Assembly (NCBI RefSeq): GCF_038811545.1
Contig: NZ_CP133319.1
Coordinates: 2,819,516-2,883,515 of the forward strand
Source of the DNA: Rhodoligotrophos sp. CJ14
Lineage (GTDB): Bacteria > Pseudomonadota > Alphaproteobacteria > Rhizobiales > Im1
DNA: 64,000 nt
Direction of reading: 5' to 3'
Shown: piece after piece, positions 8,057-16,581 of the stretch
How positions within the stretch are numbered: position 1 is the first letter of the stretch
How the letters are laid out: every line of letters begins with the position of its first letter
Notes under the pieces: generated by a model
The model's database searches: none
Told to the model about the DNA's origin: nothing
What the model saw: the letters and a program-made list of their open reading frames with translations, nothing else
Made by a program: the position numbers and the translations under genes

Positions 8057-10559
8057 CGGCTGCTTCGGCGAGAAGGGCTTCATGTGCTTCGCCATAAATC
8101 TGTTCGCGTCCGATCTCAAGCATGACGGGCACCGCGAGCGGCGATACCGTCTCAAGCGGCCGATGGGTGATATGACCCTTGATGCGCCGAAGCAGATCGC
8201 CAAGCCGGCGAATATCGAGCAATCCCTCGGCGGCATCATCCCACGCCGCCCGCAAAAGCACGTGATTGGGCTGGTGCTGACGCAGCACGTCATAGATGAG
8301 GTCGGAGGAGAAGGTCACCTGCCGGCCGCTTTTCTCCTGGCCTGGATGGCGCCGCTCGATCAGCCCGGCAATGATCGCGCAGGTGCGGAAGGTGCGTTTC
8401 ATGAGGTTCGATTCGGCAAGCCAGGAATCGAGGTCATCGCCCAGCATGTCCTCATCGAACAGCGCACCGAGCGACAGCTTGCCCGAGCTGATCATCAGGC
8501 CGAGATCGCGCGTGCCCCAAACCGCCAGCGCATATTCATTAGCGACGAAGCCGAGTGGTCGCGCGCGCATACGATCAAGCCGGCGCGTCAGCAGCATGCC
8601 CAATGTCTGGTGCGCAAGCCGGCCCTCGAATGGATAGCACACGAGATACCAGCGACTGCCCCGGGGAAAGGTCTCGACCAGCATCTCGTCATCCCTAGGG
8701 ACAAGCGACTTGAACCGCTGCACCGAGAGCCAATCGCGCACCTGGTCGGGCAGCCCCCGCCAATCATCGGGTCGTGAAAGAATCTTGCGCACCCGCTCGG
8801 CGAGATAGGTCGAGAGGGGGAATTTGCCCCCTTCATAAGAGGGAATCTTGGGATCTTCCCGCTCCGCCCGGGTGACCAGGGCATCCAGCTCGTCCAACCC
8901 CTCGAAGCGCAGCACCTGGCCTGCGAAGACGAATGTATCGCCGGGCGATAATTGTTCAATGAACCATTCCTCAACCTCCCCCAGCACTCGGCCGCCGCGG
9001 GAGACGACGCCCTTTCCCCGCCCCCGCCTGCTGACCAGCCGCACCTTCAGCATTGCCGCTTCGACGATGGTGCCGACATTCAGTCGGTATTGCTGGGCAA
9101 TCCTTGGATGCGAGATGCGGTAGCGCCCATCGGGCCGCTGCCTCAGCTTGGCATAGCGCTCATAGCTGCGCAGCGCATAGCCGCCGGTCGCGACGAAATC
9201 CACCACCGCGTCGAAATCCTCGCGCGTGAGGGAGCGATAGGGGTATGACGAGCAGACTTCCGCATAGAGCACGGCAGGATCGAACGGCTCGGCGCAGGCC
9301 GCCCCGAGAATGTGCTGGGCGAGCACATCGAGCTTGCCCAGTGTCGGGGGCGGTGTGTCCTGCTGGCCCTCGGCCGCTGCCGCTTGCGCTGCCTGACACT
9401 CCAGCACCTCGAAGCGGTTGGCGGGGACCAGAAGTGCCTGCGAGGGCTCATCCAGCCGGTGATTGGCGCGGCCGATGCGCTGGAGGAGACGGCTTGCCCC
9501 TTTGGGCGCGCCTACATTGATGACGAGATCGACATCACCCCAGTCAATGCCGAGATCGAGAGTCGAGGTGCAGACCACCGCCCGCAGCCGGCCTTCCGCC
9601 ATCGCTATTTCAACCTTGCGGCGCTGGGCGACATCGAGCGAGCCGTGATGGAGCGCAATTGGCAGATTGTCTTCGTTGATATGCCAGAGCTCCTGGAAGA
9701 TCATCTCCGCCTGCGAGCGGGTATTGACGAAGACCAGGGTCATGCCCGCATTGCGGATCGCCTGATAGATTTCCGCCATGGCATAGCGGGCCGAATGACC
9801 AGCCCATGGCACCCGCTCTTCCGAGCGCAGGATTGCGATTTGGGGATCAGCGCCTTTGGCCCCCATCACCAGCTCGGCAAGCGCCAGCTGGTCGGGATTG
9901 GTCTGCGACATCAGCCACGCCCGCAAGCGGTCCGGTTCAGCAACGGTGGCCGAAAGCCCAACGCGCCGTGCCTCAGGCGCGAGCCGCCCAAGCCGCGCAA
10001 GCCCCAATGCGAGCAGCACGCCGCGCTTGCTCGTCACCATGGCATGAAGCTCATCGAGCACGATGGCCCTGAGGCCGGAAAACAGCCGGGCGGCATCGGG
10101 CAGGGCGATGAGCAGAGCGAGCTGCTCGGGCGTCGTCATCAGAATGTCTGGAGGCGAGATCCGCTGCCGCTGGCGCTTTGATTGTGGCGTATCGCCCGTA
10201 CGGGTCTCGAGCCTGATCGGCAGGCCCATCTCCTGGACGGGACGCTCGAGATTGCGGGCAACGTCCACCGCGAGCGCCTTGAGCGGGGAGATATAGAGGG
10301 TATGTGGGCCGAAACGGGCCTTGCGCATACTCGCCGGCTCGCCGGTCAGCTCAACGAGGCTGGGCAGAAAACCGGCCAGAGTCTTACCGCCGCCTGTCGG
10401 TGCAATCAAAAGCGCCGAGCGGTCGGCAAGCCCATGCGCGAGGAGTGCGAGCTGATGGGGTCGCGGCGACCAGCCTTGATCTTGGAACCAGTTTCGGAAT
10501 TGCGCGGGGAGCGCGGCAAGGCCGGATTGAACGAGCGCGGGCTCGATACCATGGCTCAT
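8022..10559 (-). CDS. lhr: Ligase-associated DEXH-box DNA helicase (Lhr type)
   Basis: An 845-residue superfamily 2 helicase. Motif Q/I (SPRPHQLALL, then APTGGGKT at 53-60), motif II DELH, motif III GLSATV, and motifs IV-VI of the second RecA domain (FVNTRSQAE, VVCTSTLDLGID, QRIGRANHR) are all present, followed by the Lhr winged-helix and C-terminal regions that end with a stretch preceding PdeM. This size and layout match the ligase-associated damage response helicase, a 3'-5' DNA translocase. ATG 10559 is preferred over upstream GTGs. It is transcribed with pdeM; the matching ligase and Mre11-like exonuclease genes are not in this window. Confidence 0.92.
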   Translation of the reverse strand: MSHGIEPALVQSGLAALPAQFRNWFQDQGWSPRPHQLALLAHGLADRSALLIAPTGGGKTLAGFLPSLVELTGEPASMRKARFGPHTLYISPLKALAVDVARNLERPVQEMGLPIRLETRTGDTPQSKRQRQRISPPDILMTTPEQLALLIALPDAARLFSGLRAIVLDELHAMVTSKRGVLLALGLARLGRLAPEARRVGLSATVAEPDRLRAWLMSQTNPDQLALAELVMGAKGADPQIAILRSEERVPWAGHSARYAMAEIYQAIRNAGMTLVFVNTRSQAEMIFQELWHINEDNLPIALHHGSLDVAQRRKVEIAMAEGRLRAVVCTSTLDLGIDWGDVDLVINVGAPKGASRLLQRIGRANHRLDEPSQALLVPANRFEVLECQAAQAAAAEGQQDTPPPTLGKLDVLAQHILGAACAEPFDPAVLYAEVCSSYPYRSLTREDFDAVVDFVATGGYALRSYERYAKLRQRPDGRYRISHPRIAQQYRLNVGTIVEAAMLKVRLVSRRGRGKGVVSRGGRVLGEVEEWFIEQLSPGDTFVFAGQVLRFEGLDELDALVTRAEREDPKIPSYEGGKFPLSTYLAERVRKILSRPDDWRGLPDQVRDWLSVQRFKSLVPRDDEMLVETFPRGSRWYLVCYPFEGRLAHQTLGMLLTRRLDRMRARPLGFVANEYALAVWGTRDLGLMISSGKLSLGALFDEDMLGDDLDSWLAESNLMKRTFRTCAIIAGLIERRHPGQEKSGRQVTFSSDLIYDVLRQHQPNHVLLRAAWDDAAEGLLDIRRLGDLLRRIKGHITHRPLETVSPLAVPVMLEIGREQIYGEAHEALLAEAADALIEEAMRLV

Positions 10560-10595
10560 GCCGCTCACGAGCACCGGCCGTCTGTCCGGTTTGGC

Positions 10596-11084
10596 TCAGC
10601 GCCGGACAGGCTGCAGCTCCAAAGCCGTGATGCCGACAGCCGCATTCAAGCCTCCGGTCTGCGCCTGCATACCGATGGGATCGAGGTGGATCGTCGAATC
10701 ACCCTCGCGGACGAGGATATTGGCGCCGGACCCGACGCCAACCGTCGCTTCGATCGTAAAGCCGCGATAGCTGCCGGCGAGGGAGCCGCGCGGGATCCGG
10801 TGCGAGGGAGCGATCACCCGCCAGCTGATCGCAGTATGGCCAATCACCCCGACCTCGACGCCATATTTGCGAAAATGGCCAATATAGGTCTGCGGCCGCC
10901 CGCGGCCGTTAGGGCGATAAACACAGTGGATGGCGCGGTTTGATCCGAAATGCAGCGCCACATCCGGGCCGTGCACATCGCAGGTCAGCACCCCCACCAC
11001 CGCAGGTGGCGGGGCAGCGCTCGCCGGCTGTGCGGCAAGGCCGACTACTGCGAGTGCCGCGAGCGCTAGAAGTCCCCGAGCCAT
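10596..11084 (-). CDS. DUF992 domain secreted protein
   Basis: A 162-residue exported protein. The first 23 residues are a Sec signal peptide (hydrophobic LLALAALAVVGLAA, cleavage after ASA). The mature part has the DUF992 pattern: GVLTCDV near the start, a second Cys in AIHCVYRP that could pair with the first, YIGHFRKYGVEVG, the tryptophan in ISWRVIAP, and a Gly-rich AGSYRGFTIEATVGVGSGAN block. Function of the family is unknown; it is common in Rhizobiales. It starts 10 bases after the pckA stop and could be cotranscribed. A strong signal peptide makes periplasmic location likely. Confidence 0.85.
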   Translation of the reverse strand: MARGLLALAALAVVGLAAQPASAAPPPAVVGVLTCDVHGPDVALHFGSNRAIHCVYRPNGRGRPQTYIGHFRKYGVEVGVIGHTAISWRVIAPSHRIPRGSLAGSYRGFTIEATVGVGSGANILVREGDSTIHLDPIGMQAQTGGLNAAVGITALELQPVRR

Positions 11085-11094
11085 CCAGCACTCA

Positions 11095-12708
11095 TCACTC
11101 GGCAGCTTCCTTCCAGGTCGGCGCCGCAGCACGCACCTCGGCATCCACATGCGACTCAAAGCGCTCGAAGTTCTTATTGAACATGTCAACCAGCGCCTTG
11201 GCCTGCGCATCATAAGCCTGCTTGTCAGCCCAGGTCTCGCGCGGCGCCAAGAGCTTGCTGTCGACACCTGCCACCGCGACCGGTACCTGGAAGCCGAAAT
11301 TGGGATCCGTCCGGAACTGGGCCTTGTCGAGTTCACCGCTCAGGGCCGCATTCAGCAGCGCTCGGGTATCGGCAATCGGCATGCGCTTGCCAACCCCGTA
11401 TTTGCCGCCGGTCCAGCCCGTATTGACCAGCCAGCACGAGACATTGTGCTTGGCGATGAGATCGCGCAAAAGCCTGCCATATTCGCCGGGATGGCGCGGC
11501 ATGAAGGGCGCGCCGAAGCAGGCAGAGAAGGTTGCCTCAGGCTCGGTCACGCCCTTCTCGGTGCCGGCAACCTTGGCGGTATAGCCCGAGATGAAGTGAT
11601 ACATGGCCTGGCTCGGCGAGAGCTTGGCGATGGGCGGCAGCACGCCGAAGGCATCGGCGGTGAGCATGATGATGGTGCGCGGTTGCGGCGCAAGCCCGGT
11701 CTCGCTCGCATTGGGGATCGTATGCAGCGGATAGGCCGAGCGCGTATTCTCGGTGAGCGAGCCGTCATGGAGGTCAAGCTCGCGCGTGACCGGATCCATC
11801 ACCACATTTTCGAGCACCGTTCCCCATTGCTGGGTGGTTGCATAGATCTCCGGCTCAGCCTCGGCCGAGAGACGGATGACTTTCGCATAGCAGCCACCCT
11901 CGAAATTGAAGATGCCGTTCTCGGACCAGCCATGCTCGTCATCACCGATCAGCGTGCGGCTGCTATCAGCGGAAAGGGTGGTTTTGCCGGTACCGGAGAG
12001 GCCAAAAAAGATCGCCGTGTCGCCCTTTGCGCCCATATTGGCAGAGCAATGCATGGGCATGACGCCCTTGGCGGGCAGGATGTAGTTCAGCGCGGTGAAG
12101 ACGGACTTCTTGATTTCGCCGGCATAGGAGGTGCCGCCGATCAGCACCAGCCCCCGGGCGAAATTGACGGCGATCACAGTTTCCGAGCGAACCCCATGGC
12201 GCTCCGGATCAGCCTTGAACCCGGGCAGATCGATAATGGTGAGTTGCGGGCGGAAATTTGCATAATCTGCCGCCGGCGGCACGATCAGCAGATGCTGGAT
12301 GAAGAGTGCATGCCAGGCATATTCGCAGAAGATCCTGGTCGACAGTCTGTGGTCGGGGTCGGCACCGCCATAGAGATCCTGGACGAACAGCTCCTTGCCC
12401 TCGGCATAGGCAAGGAAATCCTGATAGAGCCGGTCGAAATTCTCCGGCGACAGCGGCTTGTTATTGTCCCACCAGATCTGGTCCATGGTGGTCTCGTCGC
12501 GGACGATGAACTTGTCCTTCGCCGACCGCCCAGTATGCTGACCGGTTGAAACAACCAGTGCGCCGCCCTTGGCGATGGAGCCTTCGCCCCGCCGCGTGGC
12601 GATTTCGTACAATTCAGCTGCTGTCTGGTTCCAATGAACCTTTTCCAGCGCCCGGAATCCCGTCGCCTCCACCCCTAAAGCTTTATTGTAACGCCCGCAC
12701 TGTTTCAC
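11095..12708 (-). CDS. pckA: Phosphoenolpyruvate carboxykinase (ATP)
   Basis: A 537-residue cytoplasmic enzyme that turns oxaloacetate plus ATP into phosphoenolpyruvate and CO2, the first committed step of gluconeogenesis. [14 protein letters not shown] is the substrate loop, MHCSANMG the metal/carboxylate site, GLSGTGKTT (236-244) the kinase-1a P-loop and GDDEHGW kinase-2. [16 protein letters not shown] and [12 protein letters not shown] follow. Length is normal for the ATP-dependent form. No chvI/chvG/hprK genes lie upstream, unlike many Rhizobiales. It sits with acs and the acyl-CoA genes elsewhere in the window, consistent with growth on C2 or C4 substrates. Confidence 0.97.
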   Translation of the reverse strand: MKQCGRYNKALGVEATGFRALEKVHWNQTAAELYEIATRRGEGSIAKGGALVVSTGQHTGRSAKDKFIVRDETTMDQIWWDNNKPLSPENFDRLYQDFLAYAEGKELFVQDLYGGADPDHRLSTRIFCEYAWHALFIQHLLIVPPAADYANFRPQLTIIDLPGFKADPERHGVRSETVIAVNFARGLVLIGGTSYAGEIKKSVFTALNYILPAKGVMPMHCSANMGAKGDTAIFFGLSGTGKTTLSADSSRTLIGDDEHGWSENGIFNFEGGCYAKVIRLSAEAEPEIYATTQQWGTVLENVVMDPVTRELDLHDGSLTENTRSAYPLHTIPNASETGLAPQPRTIIMLTADAFGVLPPIAKLSPSQAMYHFISGYTAKVAGTEKGVTEPEATFSACFGAPFMPRHPGEYGRLLRDLIAKHNVSCWLVNTGWTGGKYGVGKRMPIADTRALLNAALSGELDKAQFRTDPNFGFQVPVAVAGVDSKLLAPRETWADKQAYDAQAKALVDMFNKNFERFESHVDAEVRAAAPTWKEAAE

Positions 12709-12946
12709 GCCCTATCTCCTGGCCTTGATCCTGCCGTCGTCACGGCTCGATGGTCACATGCAACGCATGCAAGCTCTTCGACATGACTGAAAACCGCAGT
12801 GACTTCTCTGCGGCAGACAGCCACAGCGCTATTCGGTCCCACAGTGAAGCCGTCAATTTAGGCCGCGTCGCGGCAGGGCTCCCAGGCACGAGGATGAGAC
12901 TTTAATGCAATCTGCGGCTCGCGGACAAGCCAGGCAGAATGGCACT
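12709..12946. promoter_or_regulatory. Non-coding region upstream of pckA
   Basis: No gene is visible in these 238 bases between pckA and the AhpD-like gene, both on the minus strand. It contains the overlapping direct/inverted motif CATGCAACGCATGCA around 12758-12773, which could be an operator. No convincing terminator or promoter hexamers were found. Confidence 0.3.
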
Positions 12947-13342
12947 TCATTTTGCCGCGCCCGGATCCTCGTCCAGCGGCACGCGATAGGCGATGGCGAG
13001 CCGGTTGGTCATATTGGCAAGCCCTACAATGGCATAGAGCTCCTGAAGCATTTCATCGCTCACACCCTTCTTGCGGGCTGCGGCGGTATGACTCGCCTGG
13101 CAATATGCACAGCCATTGGTGATGGACACCGCGATATAGATCAGCTCCTTCACCGCCGGGTCGAGATGCCCACCTGCGCCCATGACATCCTTGAGCGAGG
13201 ACCAGACATGGTCGAGCATACGCGGGTCATTGGCGAGATATTTCCAGAAATTGTTCACGTCCGGCACGTTGCGCGACGATTTGATGTCATCGAAGATGGC
13301 ACGCACCTCCTGGCTCGCCTCCGCATATTCGATCGCCTTCAT
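12947..13342 (-). CDS. Carboxymuconolactone decarboxylase (AhpD-like) family protein
   Basis: A 131-residue all-helical protein of the AhpD/CMD fold. The redox motif CAYCQASH (CxxC followed by His) is that of alkylhydroperoxidase-type members rather than of true carboxymuconolactone decarboxylases, so a thiol peroxidase or disulfide-relay role is likelier. The ATG at 13342 has GAGGA about seven bases upstream; a TTG two codons earlier is ignored. It is read divergently from ndk across a 108-base gap. Partner and substrate are unknown. Confidence 0.85.
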   Translation of the reverse strand: MKAIEYAEASQEVRAIFDDIKSSRNVPDVNNFWKYLANDPRMLDHVWSSLKDVMGAGGHLDPAVKELIYIAVSITNGCAYCQASHTAAARKKGVSDEMLQELYAIVGLANMTNRLAIAYRVPLDEDPGAAK

Positions 13343-13374
13343 GCTCAATCCTCGTGCTATCGTCCCGCTTTGTC

Positions 13375-13403
13375 TTGAAGGAGTTTAGGTCCGTCGCTAT
13401 AAA
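13375..13403 (+). promoter_or_regulatory. Sigma-70-type promoter of ndk
   Basis: TTGAAG (13375-13380) and TATAAA (13398-13403) are separated by exactly 17 bases and lie 48 bases before the ndk ATG. This is the best housekeeping promoter match in the window. Transcription would start near 13410, leaving a short leader with the ribosome site AAGAGGA. Confidence 0.55.
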
Positions 13404-13450
13404 CCGCGCCACCCTAATTCCTCATCAAAACACATCTCAAGAGGACGACA

Positions 13451-13873
13451 ATGGCGCTCGAGCGCACCTTCTCGATCATTAAGCCCGACGCGACAGCGCG
13501 TAACCTCACTGGCAAGATCATCGCCAAGCTGGAGGAGGCCGGCCTGCGCGTGGTTGCGCAGAAGCGCGTCAAATGGACGAAAGAGCAGGCGGAAGCCTTC
13601 TATGCCGTTCACAAGGAACGGCCGTTCTTCAATGACCTCGTCACCTTCATGACCTCCGGCCCCATCGTGGTCCAGGTGCTCGAGGGCGAGAATGCGGTGG
13701 CCCGCAATCGCGAGGTCATGGGCGCGACCGACCCGGCCAAGGCCGATGCCGGCACCATCCGCAAGGAATTCGCCGAGAATATCGAGCGCAACTCCGTGCA
13801 TGGCTCCGACAGCCCAGAGAATGCCAAGATCGAGATCGATCTCAACTTCCGCCCCGAAGAGATCGTCGGCTGA
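13451..13873 (+). CDS. ndk: Nucleoside diphosphate kinase
   Basis: A 140-residue enzyme that moves the gamma phosphate between nucleoside triphosphates and diphosphates. It starts with [11 protein letters not shown], contains [15 protein letters not shown] and [14 protein letters not shown], and carries the phosphohistidine H117 in NSVHGSDS. Length is standard for the bacterial tetrameric or hexameric enzyme. It has its own promoter and ends just before a strong hairpin shared with the convergent flavoprotein gene. Confidence 0.98.
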   Translation: MALERTFSIIKPDATARNLTGKIIAKLEEAGLRVVAQKRVKWTKEQAEAFYAVHKERPFFNDLVTFMTSGPIVVQVLEGENAVARNREVMGATDPAKADAGTIRKEFAENIERNSVHGSDSPENAKIEIDLNFRPEEIVG

Positions 13874-13898
13874 CCAGTCATCCCGATGCAAGATAAGG

Positions 13899-13921
13899 AA
13901 AGCCGCTCGCCGAGCGGCTTT
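13899..13921. terminator. Bidirectional hairpin terminator between ndk and flavoprotein gene
   Basis: A perfect 10-bp stem, AAAGCCGCTC and GAGCGGCTTT, with a three-base loop, lies 25 bases after the ndk stop and 6 bases after the stop of the convergent gene at 13928. A/T runs flank both sides, so it can stop transcription in both directions. Confidence 0.8.
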
Positions 13922-13927
13922 CTTACG

Positions 13928-16345
13928 TCAGGCTCTGAGCTTCAGGTTTTCCGGGTCGTAAAGCGGCTGTGCCTCGACTTTCGCCTTGCGCCGCTCGCCC
14001 AGGATCTCAACCTCAAGCTCGGTTCCGGGCCTTGCAAGCTCGGGTTTTACATAGCCAAAGGCAAGGCTCCTGCCCACCGCATAACCATGGCCGCCGGATG
14101 TGGTAACACCTGCAAGCGCGCCATTGGCAAAGATCGGCTCATTGCCCAGCGCTTCGGCATCGCCATCACTCAGCGACATGTAGATGAGCGAGATCCGCGC
14201 GCCCTGCTGTTTGGCACTGAGCGTTGCCGCCTTGCCCACGAAAGCGGGTTTATCCAGAAATGCGAAGCGCTGCATATCGGCCTCGATCAGGTTGACCTCA
14301 TTGGTCATCTCTGATCCCCAGCCACGATAGGCTTTTTCGATGCGCAGGGAGTTCATCGCATAGGCGCCAAAATCGGCAATGCCATAGTCTTTGCCTGCGG
14401 CCATCAGGGCGTCATAGACCTGCACCGCTGCATCCCGGGGAATGTGCAGCTCCCAGCCGAGCTCACCCACATAGTTGACGCGGAGCGCCCGGACAGGAGT
14501 TCCCGCAATCCCGATTTCCTTGCCGGTCAGCCAGCGGAAGGATGAGTTGCTGAGATCAGCCTCTGTGAGTTTCGCCAGCACATCGCGCGAGCGCGGCCCG
14601 GCGAGCACCAGAACCGCAAAGGCGTCGGTGACGTCCTTGACTTCCGCCCTTTCACCGGCGCCCCGCCCTTGTGACAGCATATCAAGGTCGCGGAACTGCG
14701 CCGCCGCGGCCGACAGCAGGTAGAAGCGGCTTTCGCCAAGCCTCGTGACCGTCAGCTCGCCTTCGATACGCCCGCTCTCGGTCAGCCATTGCGTGAGCAC
14801 AATGCCACCCGCCTTGCGCGGCATCCGATTGGCGAGCAGCCGGTTCAGCATGGCCTCGGCATCGGGTCCGGAGACCTCGAACTTGGAGAAGCTCGACATA
14901 TCCATGACGCCGACCCGCTCGCGTACCGCCATCGCCTCGGCGCGCACCGGCTCGAAACTGTTATTGTGGCGATAACTTGGGATTTCGCTCTCGCCGCCCT
15001 TGGCGAACCAGCGCGGCCGCTCCCAACCCGCAACATCCAAGTACTGGGCGCCCTTGGCTTTGAGCGCCTCGTAAAGTGGCGAGGTGCGCTTCGGCCGACC
15101 ACTCGAACGGTATTCGCCGGGTACGACCGCCTGATACATGTTCTCGTAATCGTCGGTGGACTTGGCGAGGCAGTACTCTCCACCGGCCCAATTGCCGAAG
15201 CGGCGGGGATCAACCGGTGCCATATTGATGTCGGCCGCCCCATGCACCATCCACTGCGCCAGGTATTTGCCGGCGCCGGCCCCCTGGCAGATCCCGAAGG
15301 AGGCTCCGCAGGCCATCCAGTAATTGCGCACGCCCGGTGCCGGCCCCAGCAGCAGATTGCCATCCGGAGTGTGCGTGATGGCGCCGGGCACGATGCGCCG
15401 GATGCCCGCTTTCCCGAACAGGGGCAGCCGCTCGGCCGAACGCTCGAGCCAGGGCATCAGCCGGTCAAGTTCGGGCGGCAGCAACTCGCTTTCGAAATCC
15501 CAGGAGATCCCGTCCTTGAAGCAGTCGGTCGCGCCCTCCTGCTCATAGATGCCGATGAGCAGGCCCTGCTGCTCCTGGCGGAGATAGCCGTTGACATACG
15601 GATCGCGCACGACCGGCAGCTCTTTCGTGAGCGCCGCGATCTCCGGCAGCGGGTCGGTGACGATATAATGGTGGAGCATATTGGTGATCGGTACGGTAAG
15701 GCCGGCCCAGCTCCCGACGATATCCGCATAGGAGCCCGCGGCATTCACCACATGCTCGCAGACGATGGTGCCCTTATCGGTCACGACCTCCCATTCGCCG
15801 CTGGGCAGCATGCGCGTATCCGTCACCCTGGTGCGGCGATAGATTTCCGCGCCGAGATCGCGCGCCCCTTTTGCCATGGCGTTGGTCACGCCCGAGGGAT
15901 CCACATGACCATCCGTCACGGTCATTGCCCCCATCTTGACCCCGAAGGTTTCGAGATAGGGATGGTGCTGGCGGATCTCCTCCGGTCCGATCAGGTGCAT
16001 TTCAAAGCCCACGAGCTTTGAGATCCCCTGAACATATTTGAACCAGTTCACCTCTTCGTCCGTGAGCGCGAGCCTGATGCCGCCGCAACCGTGCCAGGTG
16101 GCAGAGACGCCGGTCAGCTCCTCGAGCTTCGGGTAAAGCTTTGTGCCGTAGTTATTGATGTGGGCAATCGAAAGGGAGCCGACGAATTGCGGACATTGCC
16201 CCGCGGCATGCCAGGTAGAACCTGAGGTGAGCTCGCCCTTTTCGATGAGCACGATGTCTGTCCAGCCTTCCAACGCAAGGTGATACAGCAGCCCCGCGCC
16301 CATGGCGCCGCCGCCGATGATCGCTACGCGGCAGTGTGACTTCAT
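13928..16345 (-). CDS. FAD-dependent dimethylglycine/sarcosine dehydrogenase-like protein
   Basis: An 805-residue two-part flavoprotein. Residues 5-370 are a DAO-type FAD domain: GGGAMG nucleotide motif and SGSTWHAAG, whose H46 is the usual covalent FAD site of dimethylglycine and sarcosine dehydrogenases. From about residue 430 on it has a GcvT/aminomethyltransferase-like folate domain (MDMSSFSKFEVSGPDAE, GELGWELHIP, GGHGYAVGRSLAFGYV). Such enzymes demethylate dimethylglycine, sarcosine or related N-methyl amines and pass formaldehyde units to tetrahydrofolate. ATG 16345 is chosen because GGGGAG sits 7 bases before it. A second copy is at 46731-49241. Exact substrate is open. Confidence 0.87.
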   Translation of the reverse strand: MKSHCRVAIIGGGAMGAGLLYHLALEGWTDIVLIEKGELTSGSTWHAAGQCPQFVGSLSIAHINNYGTKLYPKLEELTGVSATWHGCGGIRLALTDEEVNWFKYVQGISKLVGFEMHLIGPEEIRQHHPYLETFGVKMGAMTVTDGHVDPSGVTNAMAKGARDLGAEIYRRTRVTDTRMLPSGEWEVVTDKGTIVCEHVVNAAGSYADIVGSWAGLTVPITNMLHHYIVTDPLPEIAALTKELPVVRDPYVNGYLRQEQQGLLIGIYEQEGATDCFKDGISWDFESELLPPELDRLMPWLERSAERLPLFGKAGIRRIVPGAITHTPDGNLLLGPAPGVRNYWMACGASFGICQGAGAGKYLAQWMVHGAADINMAPVDPRRFGNWAGGEYCLAKSTDDYENMYQAVVPGEYRSSGRPKRTSPLYEALKAKGAQYLDVAGWERPRWFAKGGESEIPSYRHNNSFEPVRAEAMAVRERVGVMDMSSFSKFEVSGPDAEAMLNRLLANRMPRKAGGIVLTQWLTESGRIEGELTVTRLGESRFYLLSAAAAQFRDLDMLSQGRGAGERAEVKDVTDAFAVLVLAGPRSRDVLAKLTEADLSNSSFRWLTGKEIGIAGTPVRALRVNYVGELGWELHIPRDAAVQVYDALMAAGKDYGIADFGAYAMNSLRIEKAYRGWGSEMTNEVNLIEADMQRFAFLDKPAFVGKAATLSAKQQGARISLIYMSLSDGDAEALGNEPIFANGALAGVTTSGGHGYAVGRSLAFGYVKPELARPGTELEVEILGERRKAKVEAQPLYDPENLKLRA

Positions 16346-16360
16346 ATCGGAACTCCCCAT

Positions 16361-16581
16361 TCACCGGTCTCACCTTGCGCGGCAGTAGAGCGCTTCCGCC
16401 TGGGGCCCGTCTAGTGAGTTATTTGCGCCAAATGGTGAGCTCTGCTTGCGGTTTGACATCTGGATCGCTGCAGGACGGCCGCCATTAAGCCGGCAAGCAA
16501 ACACAATCGGACTGTGGTGATGTCGGCGCTTGATCAAGCCTGCAGCGAAACACTCCATCGCATAGGAAAGAGGATCAGATC
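16361..16581. promoter_or_regulatory. Divergent upstream region of effector-like gene
   Basis: A 221-base gap between two genes read apart. A perfect TTGACA (16453-16458) is present on the plus strand but has no matching -10 element at the right distance. The ribosome site AGGAAAGAGGA directly before 16582 is strong. Confidence 0.3.

Noticed and set aside
10930-12549. Long open frame of about 539 codons on the plus strand, antisense to pckA
   Set aside because: It mirrors the codon structure of pckA; no ribosome site, no recognised domain and Arg/Gly-rich composition typical of the opposite strand of a GC-rich gene.
14789-16021. Plus-strand frame of about 410 codons inside the first DMGDH-like gene
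   Set aside because: Antisense to a strong family match; His/Arg/Gly-rich shadow product.
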